A stretch of 12,571 nucleotides of DNA from an uncultured Robiginitomaculum sp. (GTDB lineage: Bacteria; Pseudomonadota; Alphaproteobacteria; Caulobacterales; Maricaulaceae), in NCBI GenBank assembly GCA_938003555.1, contig CALKXN010000102.1, positions 1 through 12,571 of the forward strand, in the 5' to 3' direction. The notes beneath the pieces are model-generated. The model saw only the letters and a program-made list of their open reading frames with translations. It did not search any database and had not been told where the DNA came from. A program made the position numbers and the translations under genes. Positions 1 to 7,496 of this stretch are shown here, in pieces. The stretch's first letter is position 1, and each line of letters opens with the position of its first letter.

Positions 1-46
1 ATTAGGTAAACCAGAGAAGAGAGTTTCCATGCGCTTAATTGCGCAC

Positions 47-511
47 CTAATTCCCCGGTATCCCCATCCGCGCCAGTTCATCCGCCTTCTCATTGCCCGG
101 ATCACCAGAGTGCCCCTTCACCCATTGCCAGTCGATGTTTCGGCCTTCTGCAATGGCGTCGAGTTCTTGCCAGAGGTCTTTGTTGAGCACCGGTTTTTTG
201 TCGGCTTTTTTCCAGCCGCGTTTTTTCCAGCCGTGAATCCATTTTGTGATGCCATCGCGTAGGTAAACGCTGTCGGTGAAAATTGTAATGGGGCCGTCAT
301 AGCCGGGTTTGATGGCGGCGATAGCTTTGATTGCGGCCATCATTTCCATGCGGTTATTGGTGGTCTCTGCCTCGCCGCCAAAGAGTTCTTTTTGGTGTTT
401 ACCCGCAATCATCAGCGCCCCCCAGCCGCCGGGGCCGGGATTGCCGCTGCACGCCCCGTCAGTGTAAATCACAATGCCTTTGGCTTTGGGTTTAACGGCG
501 ACTCTTGGCAT
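47..511 (-). CDS. rnhA: Ribonuclease HI
   Basis: Cytoplasmic endonuclease that cuts the RNA strand of RNA-DNA hybrids (R-loops, primer remnants), using two metal ions. The 154-residue product has the usual length of bacterial RNase HI and all catalytic residues: Asp18 in [14 protein letters not shown], Glu56 in NNRMEMMA, Asp80 in FTDS, His134 in VKGHSGD and Asp144 in NEKADELAR. The basic protrusion ([18 protein letters not shown], about residues 91-108) that grips the hybrid is also present. The ATG overlaps the ispH stop by one base (TAATG on the minus strand). There is no clear Shine-Dalgarno just upstream, so translation is probably coupled to ispH. In many alphaproteobacteria the order is ispH-thrB-rnhA; here thrB is absent between the two. 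No convincing terminator is visible in the 46 bases left of the stop. Confidence 0.97.
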   Translation of the reverse strand: MPRVAVKPKAKGIVIYTDGACSGNPGPGGWGALMIAGKHQKELFGGEAETTNNRMEMMAAIKAIAAIKPGYDGPITIFTDSVYLRDGITKWIHGWKKRGWKKADKKPVLNKDLWQELDAIAEGRNIDWQWVKGHSGDPGNEKADELARMGIPGN

Positions 512-1479
512 TAAGCGGGCTCGCGCAGGGCGCGGGGCAGGCGGAAAATGACTTCTTCTTTGGTGACTTCGACTTCTTCGATGGTCACATTAAAGCGCAT
601 TTTGGCGGCTGCGATCACGCCGTCCACCAGATATTCCGGCGCGCTGGCCCCTGCCGTTAGGCCGAGTTTGGTAATGCCTTTCAAATCATCCCAATTGATA
701 TTTTCGGCGCTGGCGATCAGGCGGGCTTTGCCTGCGCCCGCAATGTCGCCAACTTCGACAAGGCGTTTGGAATTGGATGAATTGGACGCGCCAATCACAA
801 GCAGTAAATCACAGCGCTCGGCTATGGCTTTCACCGCCGCTTGGCGATTCGTGGTCGCGTAGCAAATGTCTTCTTTATAGGGCAGGGCGATGGACGGGAA
901 ACGCGCTTGCAACACTTTGATTATGCCTGCTGTGTCATCGACCGATAATGTGGTCTGCGTAACAAGTGCCAGGTTTTCAGCATCGCGCGGCGTGAAATTT
1001 AAAGCGTCCTCTTCGGTTTCAATGAGGATGATTTGCCCATCAGAAAGCTGTCCCATTGTTCCGATAACTTCGGGGTGGCCCTCGTGACCGATCAACAGAA
1101 TATCGCGGCCATCGCGGGCGTGACGCTCTGCTTCGACATGGACTTTGGAAACCAGCGGGCAGGTCGCATCAAGGAAGACCATATTGCGGCGCTTGGCCTC
1201 TGCGGGGACGGCTTTGGGGACGCCGTGCGCGCTAAAGACGACAGGGCGGTCTTCGGGGCATTCGTCAAGTTCATCAACGAAGACAGCGCCCATTTTCTCT
1301 AGCCGTTCGACGACATGGCGATTATGGACAATTTCGTGGCGCACATAGACAGGCGCGCCGTGAATTTCAATGCTGCGCTCGACAATTTGGATGGCGCGGT
1401 CAACACCGGCGCAAAAGCCGCGCGGGGCCGCAAGATATAGTGTTAAATCGGGCTTGGCGGCAGATGTCGTAGATGGCAT
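511..1479 (-). CDS. ispH: 4-hydroxy-3-methylbut-2-enyl diphosphate reductase
   Basis: Last enzyme of the MEP (non-mevalonate) isoprenoid pathway: it reduces HMBPP to IPP and DMAPP with a 4Fe-4S cluster. The 322-residue protein keeps the three cluster cysteines, Cys23 ([10 protein letters not shown]), Cys107 (DATCPLVSK) and Cys206 ([10 protein letters not shown]). It also has the active-site His52 (EIVHNRHVV), His135 and Glu137 (GHEGHPEV), the TQTTLS motif near residue 175 and the substrate-phosphate motif GASNSSNS. The ATG at 1479 is preceded by a strong AGGAG six bases upstream, which fixes the start. It is the first gene of a two-gene unit with rnhA. The 93-base gap to the divergent lipoprotein gene must hold promoters for both directions, but I could not assign boxes with confidence. 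Confidence 0.98.
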   Translation of the reverse strand: MPSTTSAAKPDLTLYLAAPRGFCAGVDRAIQIVERSIEIHGAPVYVRHEIVHNRHVVERLEKMGAVFVDELDECPEDRPVVFSAHGVPKAVPAEAKRRNMVFLDATCPLVSKVHVEAERHARDGRDILLIGHEGHPEVIGTMGQLSDGQIILIETEEDALNFTPRDAENLALVTQTTLSVDDTAGIIKVLQARFPSIALPYKEDICYATTNRQAAVKAIAERCDLLLVIGASNSSNSKRLVEVGDIAGAGKARLIASAENINWDDLKGITKLGLTAGASAPEYLVDGVIAAAKMRFNVTIEEVEVTKEEVIFRLPRALREPA

Positions 1480-1572
1480 TAAATTCTCCTCATGGCGTGG
1501 ATACAGTCATTGCAGGCCGCGCGCCTCTCCTGTAACACGCCTCATAAGAAATTCCACTGTCAGGATGTCACT

Positions 1573-2169
1573 ATGACCCGTTTTATATTTTCGCGTTTTA
1601 CTTCTGCATTAGCGATCTGCGCCGTGACGGCGGTAAGTGTGTCGGGATGCCAAACCTTGAAAGACCGCGCGGTCAAGATTGAGCAATCCAGTGAAACCAA
1701 TCCGGGGCCATGTCCGCGCGCCTTTTCGCTATATGACGCCGCGCGCATTGTCGAATTTAACGGGGCAGAGCGTTTTGCGAATGTGGCCTATTCCGGCGAG
1801 ATGGGCAAAGTGACCAGCATATGCCGTTATGTCGGCACAGACCCGATCAAGGCGAACCTGACATTTGACGCAAATTTTGGCATCGGCCCGGCCGCGCAAA
1901 GCCGCACGCATACTTACCGTTATTTCGTTGCTGTGACGCGAAAAAACATTGATGTGATTAACAAGCAATATTATCCGATCACGGTGAGTTTTCCGCCCGG
2001 CTCTGATCGTGTGACTGTTCGCGAAACCGTAGGCGAGATTGTTATTCCGCGCGCCAATGAGACGACATCCGGTGAGAACTTTGAAATTGTTATCGGCTTT
2101 GACCTTACGCCGGAGCAAGCCACATTTAACGCTGATGGAAAACGCTTCCGCCCGAATGCTGGGCAATAG
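1573..2169 (+). CDS. Putative lipoprotein of unknown function
   Basis: Not recognised as a named family. The reading frame is open from 1492, but the ATG at 1573 is the likely start: AGGA lies seven bases upstream, and translation then begins directly with a lipoprotein signal peptide (Arg3 and Arg8, a hydrophobic stretch of about residues 9-23, lipobox VSGC with Cys26). The mature part would be lipidated at Cys26 and held in the inner or outer membrane facing the periplasm. The 198-residue protein has two further cysteines (in GPCPRAF and TSICRYVG) that could form a disulfide. Its second half alternates hydrophobic and polar residues (RYFVAVTRKNIDVI, ENFEIVIGFDLTP), suggesting a beta-rich fold; this is inference. 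It ends nine bases before argS and is probably cotranscribed with it. Confidence 0.82.
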   Translation: MTRFIFSRFTSALAICAVTAVSVSGCQTLKDRAVKIEQSSETNPGPCPRAFSLYDAARIVEFNGAERFANVAYSGEMGKVTSICRYVGTDPIKANLTFDANFGIGPAAQSRTHTYRYFVAVTRKNIDVINKQYYPITVSFPPGSDRVTVRETVGEIVIPRANETTSGENFEIVIGFDLTPEQATFNADGKRFRPNAGQ

Positions 2170-2178
2170 GAACGGGCT

Positions 2179-3957
2179 GTGACAGGATCATTACAGGAGC
2201 AGCTTAGCCGCGCCTTTGGCGATGCTTTTAAAGCCGCAGGATTTGAGTCAAGCCTCGGCGCGGTCTTTGAGAGCGCGCGCGGCGATGCGCCCTTTCAATG
2301 TAACGGCGCTATGGCAGCGGCCGGCGCGCTCAAGAAGCAAGGCACGAAAGCTAATCCGCGCGAGATTGCGCAGGGCATTGTTGAGGCCGTGTCGGGGCAT
2401 GATGCGGTGGCTTTGCTAGAGATTGCCGGACCCGGATTTATAAATATCACGCCGGCGCTGGACGCCGTCTCCGCCCGCGCGCGCGCTTTGGCGGTTGACC
2501 CGCGCATAGGGGCCCGTGCGCCAGATCGCCAGAAAATCGTCATTGATTATGGCGGGGCCAATGTGGCCAAGCCGATGCATGTCGGTCATTTGCGCAGCGC
2601 CGTGATCGGTGAGGCGCTTAAACGCCTTCTGCGCTATCGCGGCAATGAGGTTATAGGCGACGTCCATTTGGGCGATTGGGGCCTGCAGATGGGGCATCTG
2701 ATTACGGAGCTTCATGACGAGCAACCTGAGCTTCCCTATTTCGACGCCGATGTGACGCAGGGATATCCAAGCGATAGCCCGGTCACGATGGACGATCTTG
2801 CGCGGCTATATCCTGCGGCGAGTAATAAAGCCAAAGCCGATCCTGACCGCCTTGAGCGTTCCCGTAAGGCCACGGCTGAGCTTCAGGCGGGCCGTGAAGG
2901 CTACCGCGCGTTGCTCGACCATTTTATTACCGTGTCTATTGCTGCGCTAAAAAAAGGCTATGGCGCGCTGGGTGTTGAGTTTGATTTGTGGAAAGGCGAG
3001 GCGGCTGTTGACCCGTTAATCCCGGGCATGGTCGAGACGTTCAAATCTCAAGGGATTACCGAGGAAGATGACGGCGCGCTGATTATCCGTGTTGAAACGG
3101 ATGAGGACAAAAAACCGGTTCCGCCCGTATTTCTGATCTCGCGCAGCGGAGCGGCCCAATATCACACCACAGATTTAGCCACGCTTTTGGATCGCAAAAA
3201 TGAAATTGATCCTGACCTGATTTTATATGTCGTGGATCAGCGCCAAGCTCTGCATTTTGAGCAGGTTTTCCGCGCCGCCGTGCTGGCAGATATGTACCGC
3301 CCCGAACAGATGAACCATCTGGGCTTTGGCACAATGAATGGCAAAGATGGCACGCCGTTTAAAACCCGCGAAGGCGGCGTTTTGCGCCTTGATGATTTGC
3401 TGACCATGATGAATGAGGCGGCCATGGCGCGCCTTGATGAGGCTGGTATTGGCGCCGATTTCGATGCCGAAGAACGCACAGAGATCGCGCGTAAGGTTGG
3501 CCTTGCCGCGCTTAAATTTGCTGACCTACAGAACCAGCGCCTGACAAATTATATCTTTGACCCCGAGCGCTTTACGGCGTTCGAAGGTAAGACCGGGCCA
3601 TATTTATTATATGCCGCCGTGCGGATTAAATCGATTTTGCGCAAAGCTGAAACGCTGGGCGTCGCCGCAGGCGAAATTACTATTTCTGAGCCTGCCGAAA
3701 CGGCTCTTGTCTTGGCGCTTGATAGTTTTGACCGCGCCTTAGAAGCCGCAGCGCGCAAATATTCGCCGCATATTTTGTGCGACCATATTTACACGCTCGC
3801 CCAAGCTTTTTCACGATTCTATGCCGACTGCCCGATCCTGCAAGACGGGGTGGCAGATGCGGTGAAATCCTCACGCCTGGCTTTGGCCGAAACGACATTG
3901 CGCCAACTCGAAGCGGGCCTCGACATTATCGGCGTTGAAGTCCCCGAGCGGATGTAA
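2179..3957 (+). CDS. argS: Arginyl-tRNA synthetase
   Basis: Class I aminoacyl-tRNA synthetase that charges tRNA-Arg with arginine in the cytoplasm. The 592-residue protein is close to the usual length. In order it has an N-terminal domain (about residues 1-85) with the GDAPFQCNGAMA-type motif, the ATP-binding HIGH-type signature HVGH at 134-137 within AKPMHVGHLRSAVIG, and the C-terminal catalytic motif PFKTREGG starting at about residue 393, which stands in for the weak KMSKS of ArgRS. The C-terminal DALR anticodon-binding helical domain includes GPYLLYAAVRIKSIL and ends near LDIIGVEVPERM. The start is GTG at 2179 with AGGAA six bases upstream, overlapping the stop region of the preceding lipoprotein gene. 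It converges with the Sel1-repeat gene, leaving only six bases between the stop codons. Confidence 0.98.
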   Translation: MTGSLQEQLSRAFGDAFKAAGFESSLGAVFESARGDAPFQCNGAMAAAGALKKQGTKANPREIAQGIVEAVSGHDAVALLEIAGPGFINITPALDAVSARARALAVDPRIGARAPDRQKIVIDYGGANVAKPMHVGHLRSAVIGEALKRLLRYRGNEVIGDVHLGDWGLQMGHLITELHDEQPELPYFDADVTQGYPSDSPVTMDDLARLYPAASNKAKADPDRLERSRKATAELQAGREGYRALLDHFITVSIAALKKGYGALGVEFDLWKGEAAVDPLIPGMVETFKSQGITEEDDGALIIRVETDEDKKPVPPVFLISRSGAAQYHTTDLATLLDRKNEIDPDLILYVVDQRQALHFEQVFRAAVLADMYRPEQMNHLGFGTMNGKDGTPFKTREGGVLRLDDLLTMMNEAAMARLDEAGIGADFDAEERTEIARKVGLAALKFADLQNQRLTNYIFDPERFTAFEGKTGPYLLYAAVRIKSILRKAETLGVAAGEITISEPAETALVLALDSFDRALEAAARKYSPHILCDHIYTLAQAFSRFYADCPILQDGVADAVKSSRLALAETTLRQLEAGLDIIGVEVPERM

Positions 3958-3958
3958 G

Positions 3959-3977
3959 AATTATCAACGCGATAATT
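3959..3977. terminator. Weak hairpin at convergent argS/sel1 junction
   Basis: AATTATC at 3959-3965 and GATAATT at 3971-3977 form a perfect seven-base inverted repeat with a five-base loop, placed exactly where argS and the minus-strand Sel1 gene converge and overlapping the Sel1 stop codon. The position suits a bidirectional terminator. The stem is AT-rich and no long U-tract follows on either strand, so intrinsic termination here is doubtful. Confidence 0.3.
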
Positions 3978-5409
3978 TGCGCCATGTGGCGCGGGGGTCG
4001 AGTAATATGTCGGCTGTATCCGCGTCGACGAGCGTTTCCCAGTTTTTATTTTCGCTGATAAATTCACTGATTTTCTCAGCGGAAGTTTCGCGTTCTTCAC
4101 TGTCGACAGCGCCAAGATAATAAGTGATGCCTTTTTGCACATCTTTGTCGACGCCTCGGCCAATCATATATAAATCGCCGAGTTGTTCCATTGCCCAACT
4201 ATTTTCGCCTTCGGCAGCCTTTTCATAATATTGCAAAGCTTTTGACCAGTCTTGGGCGACTCCGTATCCGTTTGCATACATAGAGCCAACGCTCGCGGTG
4301 GATGTGACGACGCCTTCGGCGTCGCCGCGCATATAATATTCCATCGCCAACTCGTAATCTTTTTTCATGCCTTCGCCGTTTTCGGCCATTTCGCCTAGGG
4401 GCGTATATGCTGAAAAATAGTCATCACTTACGGCTTGTCGGAAATATCGCAGGGCAAGTACGTCGTCTTGATCGACATGGAACCCTCCACGGTACATATT
4501 GCCGAGATAGAATTTGGCCCGCGCATCATCCTGATCCGCAGCTTTAGTGAACCATTCATATGCTTTGCGATTATCTTCGGGAACAGAGGTGCCCCAATAA
4601 TATAGACTGCCGAGATTAGCTTGAGATATTCTATTTCCAGCATTGGCGGCAAATTCATAATGTTCCAGCATTTTTTTCTTGTTTTTTGGCGTGCCATACC
4701 CCGCTTCATAACATTCCCCCAAATATCTGTGGGCTCGAATATTCCCTAGCTGCGCCGCTTTGGAAAACCATTTAAAAGCTTCATCATTATTTTCGGGAGT
4801 GCCTTCGCCAAGGTAATGCATAACGCCAAGTTCAAGCATGGATTCAGAAGACCCCATTTGGGCTCCCTTTTCGAACCAGATTAAGGCCTCGCCCTTGTTT
4901 GCATCAGAGACATCATCGCCAGACAACATATCTCCAATATCGACAAAGGCTGGGAGATAACCTTTCTTAGACGCGCTTTTGAATAGATTTAAAGCAAGAT
5001 CATTATCAAGCGCTGCGCCTTGACCGCGCAGATGAACAATGGCGCGAACATAATCAATATCGCCAATGGTATCTTCCCCTAGCCCGTCGAGCAAAGGTAC
5101 GATTTCATCATGCCTATCTTCATTTCCAAACAGGGCGCGGGCCAGACCCAAGGTTAATTTGCGGTCATTTGGTGAGGTTTTCAGTTCTGCTTCGCACCGC
5201 GTTTCGGCCGTTTCAAAATCAAGCTGGGAGGTATAAAGAATATTGCCAGATTCATCCGAAACAGCAGTTAAATCTAAACAGCTTTGCGTGTCTGTTTTAC
5301 CCCAAAAGCTCTGCGCCGCCGCTGGGTTAAAACCAAATCCGTGCCAAATTATAAATGCGCTTGTCAACGCTGTTCCGATAAGGTGATGTTTCGTCATATT
5401 CCTGCTCAT
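3964..5409 (-). CDS. Exported Sel1-repeat (TPR-like) protein
   Basis: The predicted product of 481 residues carries an N-terminal signal peptide: hydrophobic stretch at about residues 10-27, then NPAAA-QS with likely cleavage after residue 32, so it is probably periplasmic or exported. Two cysteines soon after (SCLDL and TRCEAEL) could form a disulfide. From about residue 125 to 440 there are roughly eight tandem Sel1-like units of about 36 residues (for example WFSKAAQLGNIRAHRYLGE, YYEKAAEGENSWAMEQLGD), each an alpha-helix pair. Such solenoids serve as protein-binding scaffolds; the partner cannot be told. The frame stays open to a TTG at 5469, but the ATG at 5409 (or 5397) gives a standard signal peptide. 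No strong Shine-Dalgarno marks either. By eye the gene is more AT-rich than its neighbours. It diverges from the gcv riboswitch transcript. Confidence 0.88.
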   Translation of the reverse strand: MSRNMTKHHLIGTALTSAFIIWHGFGFNPAAAQSFWGKTDTQSCLDLTAVSDESGNILYTSQLDFETAETRCEAELKTSPNDRKLTLGLARALFGNEDRHDEIVPLLDGLGEDTIGDIDYVRAIVHLRGQGAALDNDLALNLFKSASKKGYLPAFVDIGDMLSGDDVSDANKGEALIWFEKGAQMGSSESMLELGVMHYLGEGTPENNDEAFKWFSKAAQLGNIRAHRYLGECYEAGYGTPKNKKKMLEHYEFAANAGNRISQANLGSLYYWGTSVPEDNRKAYEWFTKAADQDDARAKFYLGNMYRGGFHVDQDDVLALRYFRQAVSDDYFSAYTPLGEMAENGEGMKKDYELAMEYYMRGDAEGVVTSTASVGSMYANGYGVAQDWSKALQYYEKAAEGENSWAMEQLGDLYMIGRGVDKDVQKGITYYLGAVDSEERETSAEKISEFISENKNWETLVDADTADILLDPRATWRKLSR

Positions 5410-5505
5410 GCTTTTCGTTCGTTCATGTCTTTCATCAACAGTTAAGACATAAACAGCCGCCAATTTCAATTGACTCTTTTGCGGCGCTGTCGCATTTGGA
5501 TTATT

Positions 5506-5674
5506 CCAAATGGGAGAGAGTCGGCGGGTTTAGATCCGTTTGACCACCGAAGGCGCAATGGCCCCGTCAATCGCTCAGGTAAAGGGACCGTTTGGACAAA
5601 GAAAGCTGGAAAGAGGACGACCAAGGTGAAACGTCCCGCCGAAGGAGTAAATGCTCTCAGGCCCATGTGACAGT
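5506..5674 (+). promoter_or_regulatory. Tandem glycine riboswitch (two aptamers)
   Basis: Leader RNA of the glycine cleavage operon, occupying most of the 306-base gap between the divergent Sel1 gene and gcvT. Aptamer I: closing stem CCAAATGG (5506-5513) pairs with CCGTTTGG (5588-5595), eight pairs with one G-U. It encloses the glycine-riboswitch consensus GGGAGAGAG, CACCGAAGGCGCAA, and GCTCAGGTAAAGGGAC. Aptamer II (about 5605-5674) repeats the pattern with CTGGAAAGAGG, CGCCGAAGGAGTAA and CTCTCAGGC followed by GACAG, and a hairpin GGACG/CGTCC (5615-5619 with 5632-5636). A short linker joins them. In known cases glycine binding turns on gcv expression. A small GACC/GGTC hairpin (5689-5700) just before the ribosome binding site could belong to the switching part; this is inference. 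TTGACT at 5470-5475 resembles a -35 box, but no good -10 was found at proper spacing. Confidence 0.93.
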
Positions 5675-5715
5675 CGGCGGCACTTCATGACCTGCGGGTC
5701 GCAAAGGTGCTTGTT

Positions 5716-6855
5716 ATGACTGAACTAAAACATACGAAACTCCATTCCACACATGTTGCGCTGGGCGCGAAAATGGTGCCGTTTGCGGGCTATGACATGC
5801 CTGTGCAATATCCGCTCGGCGTCCTGGGCGAGCATAAACATACGCGCGCAGCAGCCGGCCTATTTGACGTCTCCCATATGGGGCAATGTTTCATCAGCGC
5901 CGAAGACGGCACATTTGAGACGGCGGCCAAAGCGTTGGAAAAACTTGTCCCGGCCTCCATCCAAGACTTAGAGCCAGGTCAGCAGCGCTACAGCCAATTC
6001 CTCAATGAGGACGGCGGGACGCTGGATGATTTGATGATCTCGCGTTTGGGCTTTGAGGGGCATACGCATAAATTATATCTGGTCGTTAATGCGGGCTGCA
6101 AAGACGCGGACTACGCGCATATGCGAAAACATTTGCCCGAGGGCGTAACGCTTGACGTTAAAGATGACACGCTTTCACTGCTCGCGCTGCAAGGCCCAAA
6201 AGCTGTAGAGGTGCTCGCGCGGCTTAACCCTGCGGTCAAAGATTTGGTCTTTATGACCCATACGGATTTGCCGCTGACCCAAACGATCTGGGTGCATATT
6301 TCGCGCTCCGGATATACGGGCGAAGATGGCTGTGAAATTTCGGTCAAACATGACGATGTGATCGCGTTAACAAAATTACTGCTGGCTGAGCCCGAAGTCG
6401 AAATGATCGGCCTTGGCGCGCGGGATAGTCTGCGTATGGAGGCTGGCCTGTGTCTCTATGGCCATGAACTTGACCCGTCTGTTTCGCCGATTGAAGCGGG
6501 CTTGATTTGGTCCATCCAAAAACATCGCCGCAGCGCGGATGCCGGATATTTAGGCGCGGCGCGTGTCGCGTCCGATCTGGCGGATAAAACGACGAAACGC
6601 CTTGTCGGCATACAGCCCGAAGGCCGCGCGCCCGCGCGCGAGCACACTGAAATTCAGGATATGGACGGCAATGTGATCGGCGAGATTACAAGTGGTGGTT
6701 TTGGGCCGACTGCGGGCGGCCCCGTCGCGATGGGTTACGTTGCGCGTAAATTTGTCAAAGCGGGAACGCCCGTTCAATTGATTGTGCGCGGCAAGCCGCG
6801 TCCGGCCAAAGTGGTCAAAATGCCCTTTGCGCCGCATAATTACTTTAGAGGTTAA
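5716..6855 (+). CDS. gcvT: Aminomethyltransferase, glycine cleavage T-protein
   Basis: T-protein of the glycine cleavage complex: it takes the aminomethyl group from the lipoyl arm of GcvH, passes the one-carbon unit to tetrahydrofolate as 5,10-methylene-THF, and releases ammonia. The 379-residue protein carries family motifs in order: FDVSHMGQ (about residues 50-57), GGTLDDLM (100-107, containing the catalytic Asp), RSGYTGEDGCE (197-207, folate/substrate pocket), ARDSLRMEAGLCLYGHEL (from about 235) and GEITSGGFGPT near the C-terminus. An in-frame GTG at 5707 would add three residues. ATG at 5716 is preferred because AAAGG (5703-5707) lies eight bases before it. It is the first gene after the glycine riboswitch and is followed by gcvH after 11 bases. 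Confidence 0.97.
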   Translation: MTELKHTKLHSTHVALGAKMVPFAGYDMPVQYPLGVLGEHKHTRAAAGLFDVSHMGQCFISAEDGTFETAAKALEKLVPASIQDLEPGQQRYSQFLNEDGGTLDDLMISRLGFEGHTHKLYLVVNAGCKDADYAHMRKHLPEGVTLDVKDDTLSLLALQGPKAVEVLARLNPAVKDLVFMTHTDLPLTQTIWVHISRSGYTGEDGCEISVKHDDVIALTKLLLAEPEVEMIGLGARDSLRMEAGLCLYGHELDPSVSPIEAGLIWSIQKHRRSADAGYLGAARVASDLADKTTKRLVGIQPEGRAPAREHTEIQDMDGNVIGEITSGGFGPTAGGPVAMGYVARKFVKAGTPVQLIVRGKPRPAKVVKMPFAPHNYFRG

Positions 6856-6866
6856 GGAGAACCCCC

Positions 6867-7238
6867 ATGAGCATTCATTTCACAGAAGACCACGAATGGA
6901 TCGCCGTTGACGGCGATGTCGGTATTATCGGAATTTCTGATTACGCCGCCAAAGCGCTAGGTGATGTTGTTTTTGTTGAACTGCCGGATGTTGGCGCAGA
7001 GATGGGGAAAGGCGACGAAGCGGCTGTTGTTGAATCCGTCAAAGCGGCCTCCGAAGTTTACGCCCCGATTGGCGGCGAAGTCACCGAGGTTAACGGAGCG
7101 CTTGAGGACGAGCCCGCCAAGGTCAATGAAGACCCGCAAGGCGATGGGTGGTTTCTAAAAATCAAAATCTCTGACGCGGATGAGCTTGAAGGCTTGATGG
7201 ATGAAGCGGCCTATAAGACCTATTGCGAAGGTTTGTAA
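6867..7238 (+). CDS. gcvH: Glycine cleavage system H-protein
   Basis: Lipoyl carrier protein that shuttles the aminomethyl group from the P-protein (GcvPA/PB) to GcvT and then electrons to the L-protein. At 123 residues it has the normal length. Lys59 in VVESVKAASEVYAP is the expected lipoylation site. The N-terminal FTEDHEWIAVDGDVGIIGISDYA (residues 5-27) and the C-terminal GDGWFLKIKI are typical of the family. A strong ribosome binding site, AAGGAG at 6854-6859, overlaps the gcvT stop and lies seven bases from the ATG. A perfect palindrome follows the stop codon. Confidence 0.98.
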   Translation: MSIHFTEDHEWIAVDGDVGIIGISDYAAKALGDVVFVELPDVGAEMGKGDEAAVVESVKAASEVYAPIGGEVTEVNGALEDEPAKVNEDPQGDGWFLKIKISDADELEGLMDEAAYKTYCEGL

Positions 7239-7244
7239 TATTAA

Positions 7245-7278
7245 CCCGCTCATCCCTGCCTTCGCAGGGATGAGCGGG
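7245..7278. repeat. 34-base perfect palindrome (REP-like) after gcvH
   Basis: Two perfect 15-base arms, CCCGCTCATCCCTGC (7245-7259) and its reverse complement (7264-7278), flank a CTTC loop. The arms contain the CATCCCTGC/GCAGGGATG core, which I recall from dispersed intergenic palindromes in alphaproteobacteria; copies elsewhere in this genome cannot be seen from here. The element starts six bases after the gcvH stop. It has no U-tract after it, so it is more likely an mRNA-stabilising or partly attenuating hairpin, or a REP-type repeat, than a full terminator. The genes beyond it seem to belong to the same operon. Confidence 0.85.
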
Positions 7279-7298
7279 ACTAAAGGACACTAGAAAAT

Positions 7299-7496
7299 AT
7301 GACCCGCAACCCACTCTTTCTCAAAATTTGGGGCATGGCCATTATCGTGCTCGGCGCGTGGCATGTGCGCGGATGGTTTATTGCGGAGCAGGCGGATAAA
7401 TCCACCTACACTTTGGTGATTGGAATGTTCTGTATTCTGGTTGGCGCTGGCGTTTTAGCTTTGAGTATTGGCGTCATCGGGAAGAAAGACGAATAA
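7299..7496 (+). CDS. Small two-helix membrane protein
   Basis: Unrecognised 65-residue protein with two likely membrane helices, about residues 9-27 (IWGMAIIVLGAWHVRGWF region) and 38-59 (LVIGMFCILVGAGVLALSIG), and a charged C-terminus KKDE. AAAGGA at 7282-7287 is the nearest ribosome binding site, at a rather long spacing of 11 bases. The stop overlaps the next ATG by one base (TAATG), which argues that both are real, coupled genes. It lies between gcvH and gcvPA in a glycine-responsive operon, but nothing in the sequence shows a link to glycine metabolism. Confidence 0.72.
   Translation: MTRNPLFLKIWGMAIIVLGAWHVRGWFIAEQADKSTYTLVIGMFCILVGAGVLALSIGVIGKKDE

Noticed and set aside
1..51. Inverted repeat ATTAGGT (1-7) / ACCTAAT (45-51) and GCGC-TTAATT-GCGC (31-44) as an rnhA terminator
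   Set aside because: The seven-base arms are far apart, the inner stem is only four pairs and no U-tract follows; it cannot be judged at the window edge.
1729..2166. 145-residue minus-strand open frame opposite the lipoprotein gene
   Set aside because: The plus-strand frame has a ribosome binding site, signal peptide and lipobox; the antisense product shows none of these.
5410..5469. TTG start at 5469 for the Sel1-repeat gene, adding 20 residues
   Set aside because: It would place a charged segment (DERHERTK) before the signal peptide; ATG at 5409 or 5397 gives a normal signal peptide.
5466..5670. Open frames on both strands within the sel1-gcvT gap (66 residues each)
   Set aside because: They lie over the tandem glycine riboswitch, whose RNA consensus explains the sequence; the translated products look unlike proteins.
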